From NCBI GenBank assembly GCA_965228425.1, contig OZ245815.1:1922001-1986000 (forward strand): DNA of 64,000 nucleotides. Reading direction: 5' to 3'. A program made the translations under genes and the position numbers. Positions within the stretch are counted from its first letter, which is position 1. The number at the start of each line of letters is the position of its first letter. Below the pieces are notes generated by a model. It worked only from the letters and a program-made list of their open reading frames with translations, was not told the DNA's origin and did not search any database. Of the stretch, positions 10,354 through 19,570 are shown piece by piece. This DNA is from JAJFJD01 sp965228425. Its GTDB lineage: Bacteria > Pseudomonadota > Alphaproteobacteria > UBA8366.

Positions 10354-11046
10354 TTACGCCGCCTTCGGTTCGATCATCCGGCCGAGGCCATCGAACAGGT
10401 CGAGCATGCGCTCGTTCCAGTCGTAGATCGCGCTGCCCGGTTCGACGATGGCCACGGGGCTGACCGCGCGCGCCCACTGCAGCGCGCTGAAGATCAGGTA
10501 GTCGCCGTAGGCCGGTCCGTCGCCGCAAATCCATTTCTGCCGTTCGAGTGTCAGGTTGGTCGGGGTGAGCGCCTGACGCGTCGCGGCAAGCCGGGCGTCC
10601 AGGTCGCCCGCGACCTCTTCCAGCGGTTTGCCGAAACGCTTCTCGCGGCTCTCCCGGAAATACGCCTGATCCTCGGGGGTGAGGCTGTCGTGGATGTCGA
10701 GCAAAACGGTATGAATGATGGCCGGGTGCAAAACCGCATTGGTCCACCAGTTGAGATGGTGCGCAAGCCCCCGACCGACCGGGCCGCCGAATAGCGACGG
10801 GGTGTCGGGGTAGGCCTCTTCCAGATAACAGGCGATGTCCCAGGAATCGTTGATCACCGCATCGCCGTCGTGCAGCACCGGCACCGTTTTCCCGCCGCTG
10901 AAGGCGATCTTCTCCTTCTCGGTGAAGCCGCAGGGCTCGCAGTCCGCCTCCAATCCTTTATGCGCGAGGGCGAGGCGGCTGCGCCAGCAATTCGGGCTGA
11001 AGCGAAGGTCGTTGGCGCCGGTGAGATCGTAGAGAATACGGGACAT
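10354..11046 (-). CDS. glutathione S-transferase family protein
   Basis: 230 residues with an N-terminal thioredoxin-like GST domain (SPNCWRSRLALAHKGL, then TVPVLHDGDAVINDSWDIACYLEE, the glutathione gamma-glutamyl site) and an all-helical C-terminal domain. The SPNCWR start resembles the LigE/beta-etherase-like branch of bacterial GSTs more than zeta or beta classes. It probably conjugates or removes thiol groups on an aromatic or ether substrate; the substrate is not known. First gene of a pair with the cupin protein. Confidence 0.88.
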   Translation of the reverse strand: MSRILYDLTGANDLRFSPNCWRSRLALAHKGLEADCEPCGFTEKEKIAFSGGKTVPVLHDGDAVINDSWDIACYLEEAYPDTPSLFGGPVGRGLAHHLNWWTNAVLHPAIIHTVLLDIHDSLTPEDQAYFRESREKRFGKPLEEVAGDLDARLAATRQALTPTNLTLERQKWICGDGPAYGDYLIFSALQWARAVSPVAIVEPGSAIYDWNERMLDLFDGLGRMIEPKAA

Positions 11047-11148
11047 GGGGCGGGATCCTTTCCGGTGAGACGTCCATGCTATCCAATCGCGGCGGCAACC
11101 GCACCGGTCAAGTCACTGTTGTGTGACGGTCTTCTCGGGAATGGCGTT

Positions 11149-12924
11149 CTAAAGCGGCCAGATCCACAGGATCATCGGCACCGCGACGACGCAGATCACC
11201 ACCTCCAGCGGCAGGCCCATGGGCCAGTAGTCGCGGAATCTGTACCCGCCGGGACCCATCACCAGCACGTTCGACTGATGGCCGATCGGCGTCAGGAAGG
11301 CGCAGGACGCGCCGATGGCGACCGCCATCAGGAAGGGATCCGAGTTGACGCCGATGCGGTTTGCCAGTTCGGCGGCCAGCGGCGCCATCAGGACGGCGGT
11401 GGCCGCGTTGTTCATCGCGTCCGACAGCATCATGGTTGCGACCAGCACGACGGTCAGCAGCGCCCAAGCGGGCAGGTAGGCGCTGGTCGAGGCGATAGCG
11501 TCGGCGATCAGCACTGACGCCCCGGAGATTTCCAACGCCTGACCGACCGGGACCATCGCGCCCAGCAGCACCAGGATCGGCCAGTCGACCGCCTCGTAAG
11601 CACGGCGCAAGCGAATCTGGCCCGTCACCAACATCAGGACGACCGCGGTCACGAAGGCGATCGGGACTGAGACGAAGCCGAAGGCACTCGCCAGGATCGC
11701 GCCGAGAAAGATAAACACCGGCGCGAGGCTTGGCGTCCGATGCAGATTCAGGTTGCGCTCCGCCAGCGGCAGGCAGCCGAGCGCCGCCAGCGTATCCGGC
11801 ATGGTTTCGGTATCGCCCTGCAGCAGCAGCACGTCGCCGGGCCGAAATTGGATCTCGTTGAGACGCCGGCGCACCGGCTCGCCATGCCGGGCGACCGCGA
11901 TCAGGTTCATGCTGTGGCGGCTGCGCAGGCGGATCAGCCGCGCGGTCCGTCGGATTAACGGGGACGACGGGGTGACGACGGCTTCCATCATGCCGATCGT
12001 CTCCGAATTCAGCGCATCGGCGTCTAGATCGCGGTTGCCGAGCAGTTCTAGGCCTGCCGCCTTGACCGTTTCCTCGATCGATTCGGCATTGCCTTCGAGC
12101 AGGAGGTGGTCGCCCTCGTGCAGGACGCCTTCGACCGATGGTGCGAGCCGTTGATAGCTGCCGCGATGCAGCGCCACGAACACGATGTCGTCCGCGACGC
12201 CGTGGCTGTACGATTCACGGATCTTTTTGTCGATCAGCGCCGAGCCTTCGGGGATACGGACCTCGGTGATGTAATCGTCGATATTGAAGACGTCGCCGGA
12301 TTTGCTGGGACCGTGATGCTTGGGGATCAACCGCCAGCCGATGACGGCGATGAACAGCACGCCGGCGATGGCGATCGCCGTGCCGACCGGCGTAAAATCG
12401 AACATCCCGAAGGGTTCGCCGGCGTAATCCGCGCGGATGGCGGCGACGATGATGTTGGGCGGCGTGCCGATCAGGGTGACCAGGCCGCCCAGGAGTGATC
12501 CGAAGGACAGCGGCATCAGCAGTTCGCGCGGCTCGCGGCCGGACTTGCGGGCTATCTGGATGACGACCGGCATCAGCAAGGCGAGCGCGCCGATATTGTT
12601 CATGAACCCGGAGAGCGCGGCGACCAGGGCCGCGATGGCGCCGACCTGCAGCGATGGACTCAGCTCCGCCTCGACGAGCCGCTTGGCAATGAAACCGACG
12701 ATCCCGGAATTCTGGAGCCCGCGGCTGATTACGAGGACCGCCGCCACGGTGATCACCGCGGGATGGCCGAAGCCGTCGAAGGCGCGGTCCGGCGGCACGA
12801 TCCCGGCCAGAAGAACCGCGACGAGCGCGATCAGCGCCACCACGTCGTAGCGCCAGCGTCCCCAAATGAACAACCCCAGCGTCCCGAGGATCACCCCGAA
12901 AACGTAAATCTGGTCGAATGTCAC
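11149..12924 (-). CDS. SLC13/DASS-family permease with two TrkA-C domains
   Basis: 591 residues. N-terminal and C-terminal blocks of transmembrane helices flank two soluble TrkA-C (RCK_C) domains at roughly residues 205-375. The SLC13 hallmarks are present: GFMNNIGALALLMPV and IGTPPNIIV in the first half, DAMNNAATAVLMAPLA and TPIGHQSNVLV in the second. Members carry dicarboxylates, sulfate or other anions with sodium. The two regulatory inserts are typical of this bacterial subgroup. It is transcribed alone. Confidence 0.92.
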   Translation of the reverse strand: MTFDQIYVFGVILGTLGLFIWGRWRYDVVALIALVAVLLAGIVPPDRAFDGFGHPAVITVAAVLVISRGLQNSGIVGFIAKRLVEAELSPSLQVGAIAALVAALSGFMNNIGALALLMPVVIQIARKSGREPRELLMPLSFGSLLGGLVTLIGTPPNIIVAAIRADYAGEPFGMFDFTPVGTAIAIAGVLFIAVIGWRLIPKHHGPSKSGDVFNIDDYITEVRIPEGSALIDKKIRESYSHGVADDIVFVALHRGSYQRLAPSVEGVLHEGDHLLLEGNAESIEETVKAAGLELLGNRDLDADALNSETIGMMEAVVTPSSPLIRRTARLIRLRSRHSMNLIAVARHGEPVRRRLNEIQFRPGDVLLLQGDTETMPDTLAALGCLPLAERNLNLHRTPSLAPVFIFLGAILASAFGFVSVPIAFVTAVVLMLVTGQIRLRRAYEAVDWPILVLLGAMVPVGQALEISGASVLIADAIASTSAYLPAWALLTVVLVATMMLSDAMNNAATAVLMAPLAAELANRIGVNSDPFLMAVAIGASCAFLTPIGHQSNVLVMGPGGYRFRDYWPMGLPLEVVICVVAVPMILWIWPL

Positions 12925-13172
12925 GCGTGGTCCCCGCTGCTCTGCCGCGGCAGCAGACTAGGCGGGGCTCCGACGCGATGCAAATGCACCGGGAAGGCCG
13001 ATGTCCGGCTGCGGCAACGCACCGCATTCCCATATGGTCCATTGGGCGCAAGAACCCTGGCCGGAATGGTCGTTGACGATGGCGGGATAGGGTCATAGTG
13101 TCCGCCCGCTCGATGCGACGACCTTATATGTATTGAGCCGCGAAACAGCAGAGTATCGAAGGATTTGCAGCG

Positions 13173-14327
13173 ATGACCAAACCGCAGCACCGTCCCGCCC
13201 GGCCCTTTTTCTCCTCCGGCCCTTGCGCGAAGCCGCTTGGTTGGTCGCCGGACGTTCTCGGCGACGCCTTCGTCGGTCGATCGCACCGCGATCCGGAAGG
13301 GGCCGCGCGGATCAACGAGGTGATCGAGCGCACGCGAAAAGTACTTTCGATTCCCGATGATTACCGGATCGGCGTCGTCCCCGGCTCCGATACGGGCGCA
13401 ATCGAGATGGCGCTGTGGTCGATGCTGGGCGCGCGCGGCGTCGATGTCCTGGCCTGGGAAAATTTCGGGCAGATGTGGGTCATCGACATCGTCAAACAGC
13501 TTAACATCGGCAACGCCCGCGTCGTCGAGGCCGAGTACGGCGACCTGCCCGACCTGTCCAAGGTCGACCAGGACAACGATGTGGTCTTTACCTGGAACGG
13601 CACCACCAGCGGTGTTTGCGTGCCGAACGGCGATTGGATTTCGGCGGACCGCCAAGGGTTGACGATTTGTGACGCGACCTCGGCCGTGTTTTCCATGGAT
13701 ATGCCCTGGGACAAGCTGGACGCGACCACCTGGTCCTGGCAGAAGGCGATGGGCGGTGAGGCGGCGCATGGCATGCTGGTGTTGAGCCCGCGGGCGGTCG
13801 AGCGGCTGGAAAGCTATACCCCGTCTTGGCCGATGCCCAAGATCTTCCGCATGACGAAGAAGGGCAAGCTCGACGAAGGCATCTTCCGGGGCTTGACGAT
13901 CAACACGCCGTCGATGCTGTGCGTCGAAGATGCGCTGTTCTCGCTGCGCTGGATCGAGAAAGCCGGCGGCGCCGCGGCGATGCAGGCGCGTTCGCAAGCG
14001 AACCTGGCGGCGATGACCGAATGGGTCGAGGCGACGCCTTGGGTCGAATTTTTGTCGAAGGACGCCAGTTTCCGGTCCTGCACATCGATGGTTCTGTCGA
14101 TCGCCGCTGGTTCCGGGCTAACCGGCGACGCGCTGGCCGCCGCGCCGAAACAGATTGCGGCCATGCTGAAAGCCGAAGAAGTGGCTTATGACATCGAAAG
14201 CCATCGTGCCGCGCCGCCGGGCCTGCGGATCTGGGGCGGCGCCACCGTCGAGCCGGACGATCTGAAGGCGCTGTTGCCGTGGCTCGACTGGGCCTTTGCT
14301 GAATACAACCGGTCCCTGGCGGCCTAA
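13173..14327 (+). CDS. serC: phosphoserine aminotransferase SerC
   Basis: 384 residues, PLP-dependent fold type I. It matches the alphaproteobacterial/archaeal SerC subtype rather than the E. coli type (starts RPFFSSGPCAKPLGW, then SHRDPEGAARI). The PLP lysine is in WSWQKAMGGEAAHG (about residue 190). The enzyme makes 3-phosphoserine from 3-phosphohydroxypyruvate. It is followed after 10 bp by serA, the preceding step in the pathway, so the pair forms a serine-biosynthesis operon. Confidence 0.97.
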   Translation: MTKPQHRPARPFFSSGPCAKPLGWSPDVLGDAFVGRSHRDPEGAARINEVIERTRKVLSIPDDYRIGVVPGSDTGAIEMALWSMLGARGVDVLAWENFGQMWVIDIVKQLNIGNARVVEAEYGDLPDLSKVDQDNDVVFTWNGTTSGVCVPNGDWISADRQGLTICDATSAVFSMDMPWDKLDATTWSWQKAMGGEAAHGMLVLSPRAVERLESYTPSWPMPKIFRMTKKGKLDEGIFRGLTINTPSMLCVEDALFSLRWIEKAGGAAAMQARSQANLAAMTEWVEATPWVEFLSKDASFRSCTSMVLSIAAGSGLTGDALAAAPKQIAAMLKAEEVAYDIESHRAAPPGLRIWGGATVEPDDLKALLPWLDWAFAEYNRSLAA

Positions 14328-14337
14328 AGAGGGCGAT

Positions 14338-15915
14338 ATGCCGAAAGTACTGATTTCCGACAAGTTGAGCCCCGACGCGGCCAAGGTCTTCGAGGACCGC
14401 GGCGTCGAGGTTGATTTCAAGCCCGGCATGAGCGCCGAGGATTTGCTCGCCTGTATTCATGAGTATGACGGCCTGGCGATTCGGTCGGCCACTAAGGTGA
14501 CGCCGGACGTGCTGGTGCGGGCCGAAAATCTCAAGGTAATTGGCCGCGCGGGTATCGGTGTCGACAACATCGACACGGATGCCGCGACCCAGAAGGGCGT
14601 CGTGGTCATGAACACGCCCTTCGGCAACACGACGACCACCGCCGAACATGCGATCGCGATGATGATGGCGATGGTCCGCCAAATTCCGGCGGCCAACGCC
14701 TCGACACAGGATGGCCGGTGGGAGAAGTCGCGCTTCATGGGGATGGAGGTGACCGGTAAAACCCTGGGGCTGATCGGCTGCGGCAACATCGGGTCGATCG
14801 TCGCCGACCGGGCGCAGGGCCTGAAGATGCGCGTCGTCGCGTATGATCCGTATCTGTCGCCGGAACGCGCCGTCGAGATGGGCGTGGTCAAGGCCGAGCT
14901 GGACGAGTTATTCGCCCGGGCCGACGTCATCACCGTGCATACGCCGCTCACGGACAGCACGAAGAACCTGATCAACGCCGAGACGATCGCGAAGATGAAG
15001 CCGGGCGTCCGCATCATCAATTGCGCCCGGGGCGGCATCGTGAACGAGGCGGACCTGCGGGCAGCGATGGACAGCGGCCACGTCGCGGGTGCCGCCGTCG
15101 ATGTCTTCGTGGAAGAGCCGGCCAAGGAAAACCCCTTGTTCGGCGCGGAGAACCTGGTCGCGACGCCGCATCTCGGCGCGGCGACGACGGAAGCGCAGGA
15201 GATCGTCGCCGTTCAGGTGGCAGAGCAAATGGCGGACTATCTGCTGAACGGTGCGGTGACCAATGCGGTCAACATGCCGTCCATCTCGGCGGAGGACGCG
15301 CCGCGCTTGCGACCCTATATGACCCTGGCGCAGCAACTCGGCAGCTTTATCGGACAGTTGGCGGAGACCAGCCTGAAGTCAATCAGCATCGAGTTTCAAG
15401 GACATGTGGCGGAGTTGAACGTCAAACCGCTGGTCTCGGCGGTGCTCGACGGCATGCTGCGCCATCAATTGGACAGCGTGAATATGGTCAGCGCGCCGAT
15501 GATTGCCCGGGATCGCGGCATTGATATCAGCGAGACCATTCATGAGCACTCCGGCGACTATGACAATCTGATCCGGGTCACCGTCCATACCGAGCGCCGG
15601 TCGCGCAGCATCTGCGGCACCTTGTTCGGGTCGGACCGGCCGCGGGTCGTTGAAATCGATACCATCCCGATCGAGGCCGAGATCGGGGAGCATATGCTTT
15701 ACACCACGAATCATGATAAACCCGGTGTCATTGGACAACTTGGGCAGACGCTCGGTGACGCCGGAGTGAACATCGCCACCTTCCACCTGGGCCGGACGGC
15801 GCAAGGCGAGGAGGCGTTGGCACTGATCCAGGTGGATCAACAGGTAGAGTCCGATCTATTGGATCGGATCACCGGGCTGCCTCATGTGACGCAAGCGAAA
15901 GCGTTGCGATTTTAG
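14338..15915 (+). CDS. serA: D-3-phosphoglycerate dehydrogenase SerA
   Basis: 525 residues from the ATG at 14338, with GAGGG upstream. The domains are an N-terminal substrate and Rossmann region (GLIGCGNIGSIVADRAQG near 145), catalytic Arg in NCARGGIV, Glu in VDVFVEEP and His in TPHLGAAT. These are followed by an intervening domain and a C-terminal ACT domain (MLYTTNHDKPGVIGQLG). This is the long form, regulated by serine in related enzymes. Catalyses the first committed step of serine synthesis. Confidence 0.98.
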   Translation: MPKVLISDKLSPDAAKVFEDRGVEVDFKPGMSAEDLLACIHEYDGLAIRSATKVTPDVLVRAENLKVIGRAGIGVDNIDTDAATQKGVVVMNTPFGNTTTTAEHAIAMMMAMVRQIPAANASTQDGRWEKSRFMGMEVTGKTLGLIGCGNIGSIVADRAQGLKMRVVAYDPYLSPERAVEMGVVKAELDELFARADVITVHTPLTDSTKNLINAETIAKMKPGVRIINCARGGIVNEADLRAAMDSGHVAGAAVDVFVEEPAKENPLFGAENLVATPHLGAATTEAQEIVAVQVAEQMADYLLNGAVTNAVNMPSISAEDAPRLRPYMTLAQQLGSFIGQLAETSLKSISIEFQGHVAELNVKPLVSAVLDGMLRHQLDSVNMVSAPMIARDRGIDISETIHEHSGDYDNLIRVTVHTERRSRSICGTLFGSDRPRVVEIDTIPIEAEIGEHMLYTTNHDKPGVIGQLGQTLGDAGVNIATFHLGRTAQGEEALALIQVDQQVESDLLDRITGLPHVTQAKALRF

Positions 15916-15926
15916 AGATGTAGGCA

Positions 15927-16925
15927 TTGGCGCGACTCGTCGCTCTGGTTTTGGTCATTTTGTATGCGACGCCTGGCGTCGCGGAGACATGGCGTCCGGA
16001 GACCGTCGGGATATTGGCGGGCTTGGACCGTTTGTTTCGCGATGCGGAAACCCGGTCGGTCAAGGTGCGTGCCAACGATCGGTTTTTCCGCATTTCGAAG
16101 TCGGGGGACGAACTGACGCTGTTGCGGTCCTCCGGACCGGCGCCGAAGGATCGCCCCGACGACGCCATACCCCATAGCAACGTCGTCAGCGGCAACAACG
16201 ATATTACATTGGCGTGGCTCGCGGACGGTACGGAGCGGTATCCACATGGCGTCCTTGGCGACACCATTGAGGCCGCTACGCTAAAAGTGCGAACCGCCAC
16301 GGGGAAAACCGCCCATTTTACGGTTCGGCCGGATTCGGTATTGGAAGATCTGATACCGCGTCTGGTGGATGTCGACGGTGACGGCCGCGACGAGATTATC
16401 ATCGTGCGGTCGCATAAGGATGCCGGGGCTTCGCTCTTGCTCTTGGGACTGCGTGGTAACCGCTTGGTGCGGTTGGCCGAGTCCGTGGCGATCGGAACGT
16501 CGAACCGATGGCTCAACCCGATCGGCGCGGCCGATTTCGATGGCGATGGTCAGGCCGAATTGGCTGCCGTTGAAACACCGCATATCGGCGGCAAGCTGTT
16601 GCTGCTGAAGATCGACGGCCGCCGCCTTCGGGAGGTCGGACGATATGCCGGCTACTCGACCCATGTCATCGGGTCGACCGAACTGGAGATGTTCGCGGTC
16701 GTTGACATCAACGGCGACGGCGCGCCGGAGATCATCCTTCCGACGCAGGACCGGGAGGAATTGCGCGCCATCAGTTTCGCCGGCGGAAAGCTGACCGTTC
16801 TTGCGGTGGCGAAGCTATTCCGGCCGGTAACCACCGCGATCCTTGCCGAAGATGTGGACGGCAACGGCACGCCCGATATTCTCTTTGGCGATCAAGGGGG
16901 ATACCTGAACATAATCCGTCGTTGA
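15927..16925 (+). CDS. secreted FG-GAP/VCBS-repeat protein
   Basis: 332 residues from a TTG start 11 bp after the serA stop. It has an N-terminal signal sequence (RLVALVLVILYATPGVAE). At least four calcium-binding-like DxDGDG blades are visible: DVDGDGRDEIIIV, DFDGDGQAELAAV, DINGDGAPEIILP and DVDGNGTPDILFG. This suggests a small beta-propeller in the periplasm or on the cell surface. No enzymatic domain accompanies the repeats, so a binding or scaffolding role is likely. Close spacing to serA suggests co-transcription although the functions look unrelated. Confidence 0.8.
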   Translation: MARLVALVLVILYATPGVAETWRPETVGILAGLDRLFRDAETRSVKVRANDRFFRISKSGDELTLLRSSGPAPKDRPDDAIPHSNVVSGNNDITLAWLADGTERYPHGVLGDTIEAATLKVRTATGKTAHFTVRPDSVLEDLIPRLVDVDGDGRDEIIIVRSHKDAGASLLLLGLRGNRLVRLAESVAIGTSNRWLNPIGAADFDGDGQAELAAVETPHIGGKLLLLKIDGRRLREVGRYAGYSTHVIGSTELEMFAVVDINGDGAPEIILPTQDREELRAISFAGGKLTVLAVAKLFRPVTTAILAEDVDGNGTPDILFGDQGGYLNIIRR

Positions 16926-17030
16926 CCGTGCCGGCCGGGCGTCTTTTGGTTGCTTGCCCGGACGGCCAAACCGGGTTAGGTATCGCGCCCGGAAAGAGAA
17001 ACTTCGACAAAGCCGGGGCCTTGCTGCGAC

Positions 17031-18191
17031 ATGACTGAGGCGGTCAGCAAATCGTTATTGCCCGATGGGCTGCGCGACGGTCTCCCGCCCGAGGCCGGTC
17101 ACGAAGCGGATATCCACAATCTCATGCTGGCAGCCTTCGCCGCACGCGGCTACGAGCGCGTGTCGCCTCCGCTCGTCGAGTTTGAAGATAGTCTCCTGAA
17201 TGGTGCCGGAGAGGCGCTCGCACTTTCCACGTTCAGGCTGATGGACCCCGCAAGCCAGCGCATGATGGGTGTGCGGGCGGATATGACGCCGCAGATCGCG
17301 CGCATCGCGACGACACGGCTTCGGAAAGCGCCGCGGCCGTTGCGGCTTTCCTACGGCGGTGCGGTCCTGCGGGTTCGTGGCAACCAATTGCAGCCCGAGC
17401 GGGAGTTCACCCAAGCCGGCGTCGAATTGATCGGCTCGGACAGCAGCACCGCCGACTCCGAAGTTATCCTGGTCGCTTACGAAGCCTTGAAATCGTCGGG
17501 TGCGGAGCGGCTATCGGTCGATCTCACCTTGCCGACATTGGTGCCGGAGATTTGCAACGACCTGGGTGTCGACGCCGAGACGCAACGGCGATTTCGCGCG
17601 GCACTAGACCGCAAGGATCCGGCAACCGTTACCGAGATCGGTGGCGCCGCAGCCCCGGTTTTGTCCGCATTGCTCGCGTCGGTCGGGCCGGTGGAAAAAG
17701 CGTTGCTTGTTATCGACGGCCTTACGATAAGCGACGCCGCGTCAGCGGAACGGCAACGGCTGCATGACGTAATCGTCGATTTGCGCCGCGAAGCGCCCGA
17801 TCTCGATATCACCGTCGACGCAGTGGAAAACCGAGGATTCGAGTACCATAGCGGACTGAGTTTTACATTTTTCGCCCGCGGCGTTCGTGGCGAGTTGGGC
17901 TGCGGCGGGCGCTATTGCGCGGGGGACCAGGATGAACCCGCGACAGGATTTTCGCTGTTCGTCCATAACTTGCTTCGCGCCATACCGTCGCCGACGCTGG
18001 CCAAGCGGCTCTTGGTGCCGATGGCGACCGGTGAAAAGGTCACAGCCGACCTGCGCCGCAAGGGGTGGATAACCGTTGCCGCGCTCGAAGCGTTGGATGA
18101 TCTGGCAGCCGAGGCCGCGCGGCTGGACTGTTCGCATTATCTGGCTGAAACCGGCCCCGTCGCCGTGAAAAATAATGGAGAAAAAGAATGA
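17031..18191 (+). CDS. hisZ: ATP phosphoribosyltransferase regulatory subunit HisZ
   Basis: 386 residues, a class II aminoacyl-tRNA-synthetase-like paralogue of HisRS that lacks the anticodon-binding domain. Motif 1-like region near residue 30-50, motif 2 as LRLSYGGAVLRVR, and a HisRS-like GGRYCAG near 295. HisZ joins short-form HisG to make the first enzyme of histidine synthesis allosterically competent. hisG is not in the window. It overlaps purA by 4 bp (ATGA), a gene order common in Rhodospirillales. Confidence 0.93.
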   Translation: MTEAVSKSLLPDGLRDGLPPEAGHEADIHNLMLAAFAARGYERVSPPLVEFEDSLLNGAGEALALSTFRLMDPASQRMMGVRADMTPQIARIATTRLRKAPRPLRLSYGGAVLRVRGNQLQPEREFTQAGVELIGSDSSTADSEVILVAYEALKSSGAERLSVDLTLPTLVPEICNDLGVDAETQRRFRAALDRKDPATVTEIGGAAAPVLSALLASVGPVEKALLVIDGLTISDAASAERQRLHDVIVDLRREAPDLDITVDAVENRGFEYHSGLSFTFFARGVRGELGCGGRYCAGDQDEPATGFSLFVHNLLRAIPSPTLAKRLLVPMATGEKVTADLRRKGWITVAALEALDDLAAEAARLDCSHYLAETGPVAVKNNGEKE

Positions 18192-19480
18192 CCAATGTCG
18201 TGGTCGTCGGGTCGCAATGGGGCGATGAGGGTAAAGGTAAGATCGTCGATTGGCTTTCCGAGCGCGCGGATGTGGTCGTGCGCTTTCAGGGCGGCCATAA
18301 CGCCGGTCATACCTTGGTCATCGGCAACGAGGTCTACAAACTCAGCCTATTGCCGTCGGGCGTGGTGCGCTCCGATAAGCTGTCGGTCATCGGCAACGGC
18401 GTGGTCGTCGATCCCTGGGCCTTGTTGGAAGAAATCGAGCGGATCGCCGGTCAAGGGGTCAAGATCACGCCTGACAATCTAAAGGTCGCGGAGAATGCCG
18501 CCCTGATTTTGCCGTTGCACAGCAGCTTGGACCGGGCGCGCGAGGCGGCCCGCGGCGCCGGCAAAATCGGCACGACGGGCCGGGGCATCGGGCCGGCTTA
18601 TGAAGACAGGACGGCGCGGCGGGCCATCCGTGTCTGCGATCTTGCCGATAAGGATGTCCTGAGCGCAAAAGTCGACGAATTGCTGATCCACCACAATGCC
18701 TTGCGCCGGGGATTCGGCGAGCCGGAGATCGACAAGGCGGAGCTGATGGCGGCCTTATTGGACATGGCGCCGAAAATTTTGCCGTACGTATCCTCGACCT
18801 GGCGGTACCTCGATGAATTCAAACGCGCTGGCAAGCGGGTGCTGTTCGAGGGCGCACAAGGGATGATGCTGGATGTGGATCATGGCACCTATCCTTACGT
18901 GACGTCGTCCAACACGGTGGCCGGGCAGGCGGCAACCGGTTCCGGCATCGGACCGCATGCGCTGGGCTACATCCTCGGCATCACCAAGGCTTATACGACC
19001 CGGGTCGGCAGCGGGCCGTTTCCGACGGAGCTGAATGACGCGACCGGCCAACGGTTGGGTGAGATTGGCCACGAATTCGGCGTGGTTACCGGTCGCCCGC
19101 GGCGCTGCGGATGGTTCGATGCCGTGTTGGTTCGGCAGGCGGTCAAGGTCGGCGGAATCGACGGCATCGCCTTGACCAAGCTGGATGTCCTGGATGCTTT
19201 CGATGAACTCAAGATCTGTACCGGATACCGAATCGGCGATCAGGCGTTCGATTATCTGCCGGCGTCATCCGCGCAACAGGCCGCGGCGACCCCGGTCTAC
19301 GAGACCATGGAAGGCTGGGAACAGAGCACGCGCGGCGCCCGGTCCTGGGCCGAGCTCCCGGCGACCGCAATCAAATATATCCGTAGGATAGAAGAGCTTA
19401 TCGAAGCTCCCGTCGCGTTGTTGTCGACGAGTCCGGAACGCGAAGACACCATCACGGTCCGCGATCCTTTCGCGGCCTAG
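18188..19480 (+). CDS. purA: adenylosuccinate synthetase PurA
   Basis: 430 residues. It has the N-terminal GTP-binding GSQWGDEGKGKIVDWL, GGHNAGHTL (residues ~38-46), the IMP-binding and switch regions (TTGRGIGPAYEDR), EGAQGMMLDVDHGTYPYVTSSN and GVVTGRPRRCGW. Converts IMP and aspartate to adenylosuccinate in AMP synthesis. Start overlaps the hisZ stop codon, so translation is coupled. Length is normal and all catalytic residues seen are intact. Confidence 0.98.
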   Translation: MTNVVVVGSQWGDEGKGKIVDWLSERADVVVRFQGGHNAGHTLVIGNEVYKLSLLPSGVVRSDKLSVIGNGVVVDPWALLEEIERIAGQGVKITPDNLKVAENAALILPLHSSLDRAREAARGAGKIGTTGRGIGPAYEDRTARRAIRVCDLADKDVLSAKVDELLIHHNALRRGFGEPEIDKAELMAALLDMAPKILPYVSSTWRYLDEFKRAGKRVLFEGAQGMMLDVDHGTYPYVTSSNTVAGQAATGSGIGPHALGYILGITKAYTTRVGSGPFPTELNDATGQRLGEIGHEFGVVTGRPRRCGWFDAVLVRQAVKVGGIDGIALTKLDVLDAFDELKICTGYRIGDQAFDYLPASSAQQAAATPVYETMEGWEQSTRGARSWAELPATAIKYIRRIEELIEAPVALLSTSPEREDTITVRDPFAA

Positions 19481-19570
19481 TGGCCGCACGCCGCCACGAC
19501 AAAGAAAGTGCTTGCTCCGTTCCACCCATGACGGCTATCCGGTGGATGGGGTGAACCAAAAAATGGCGTC

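Noticed and set aside
8970..10463. 497-codon plus-strand frame opposite the FAD oxidase and cupin genes
   Set aside because: Spans two real genes and the REP-like hairpin; composition typical of antisense.
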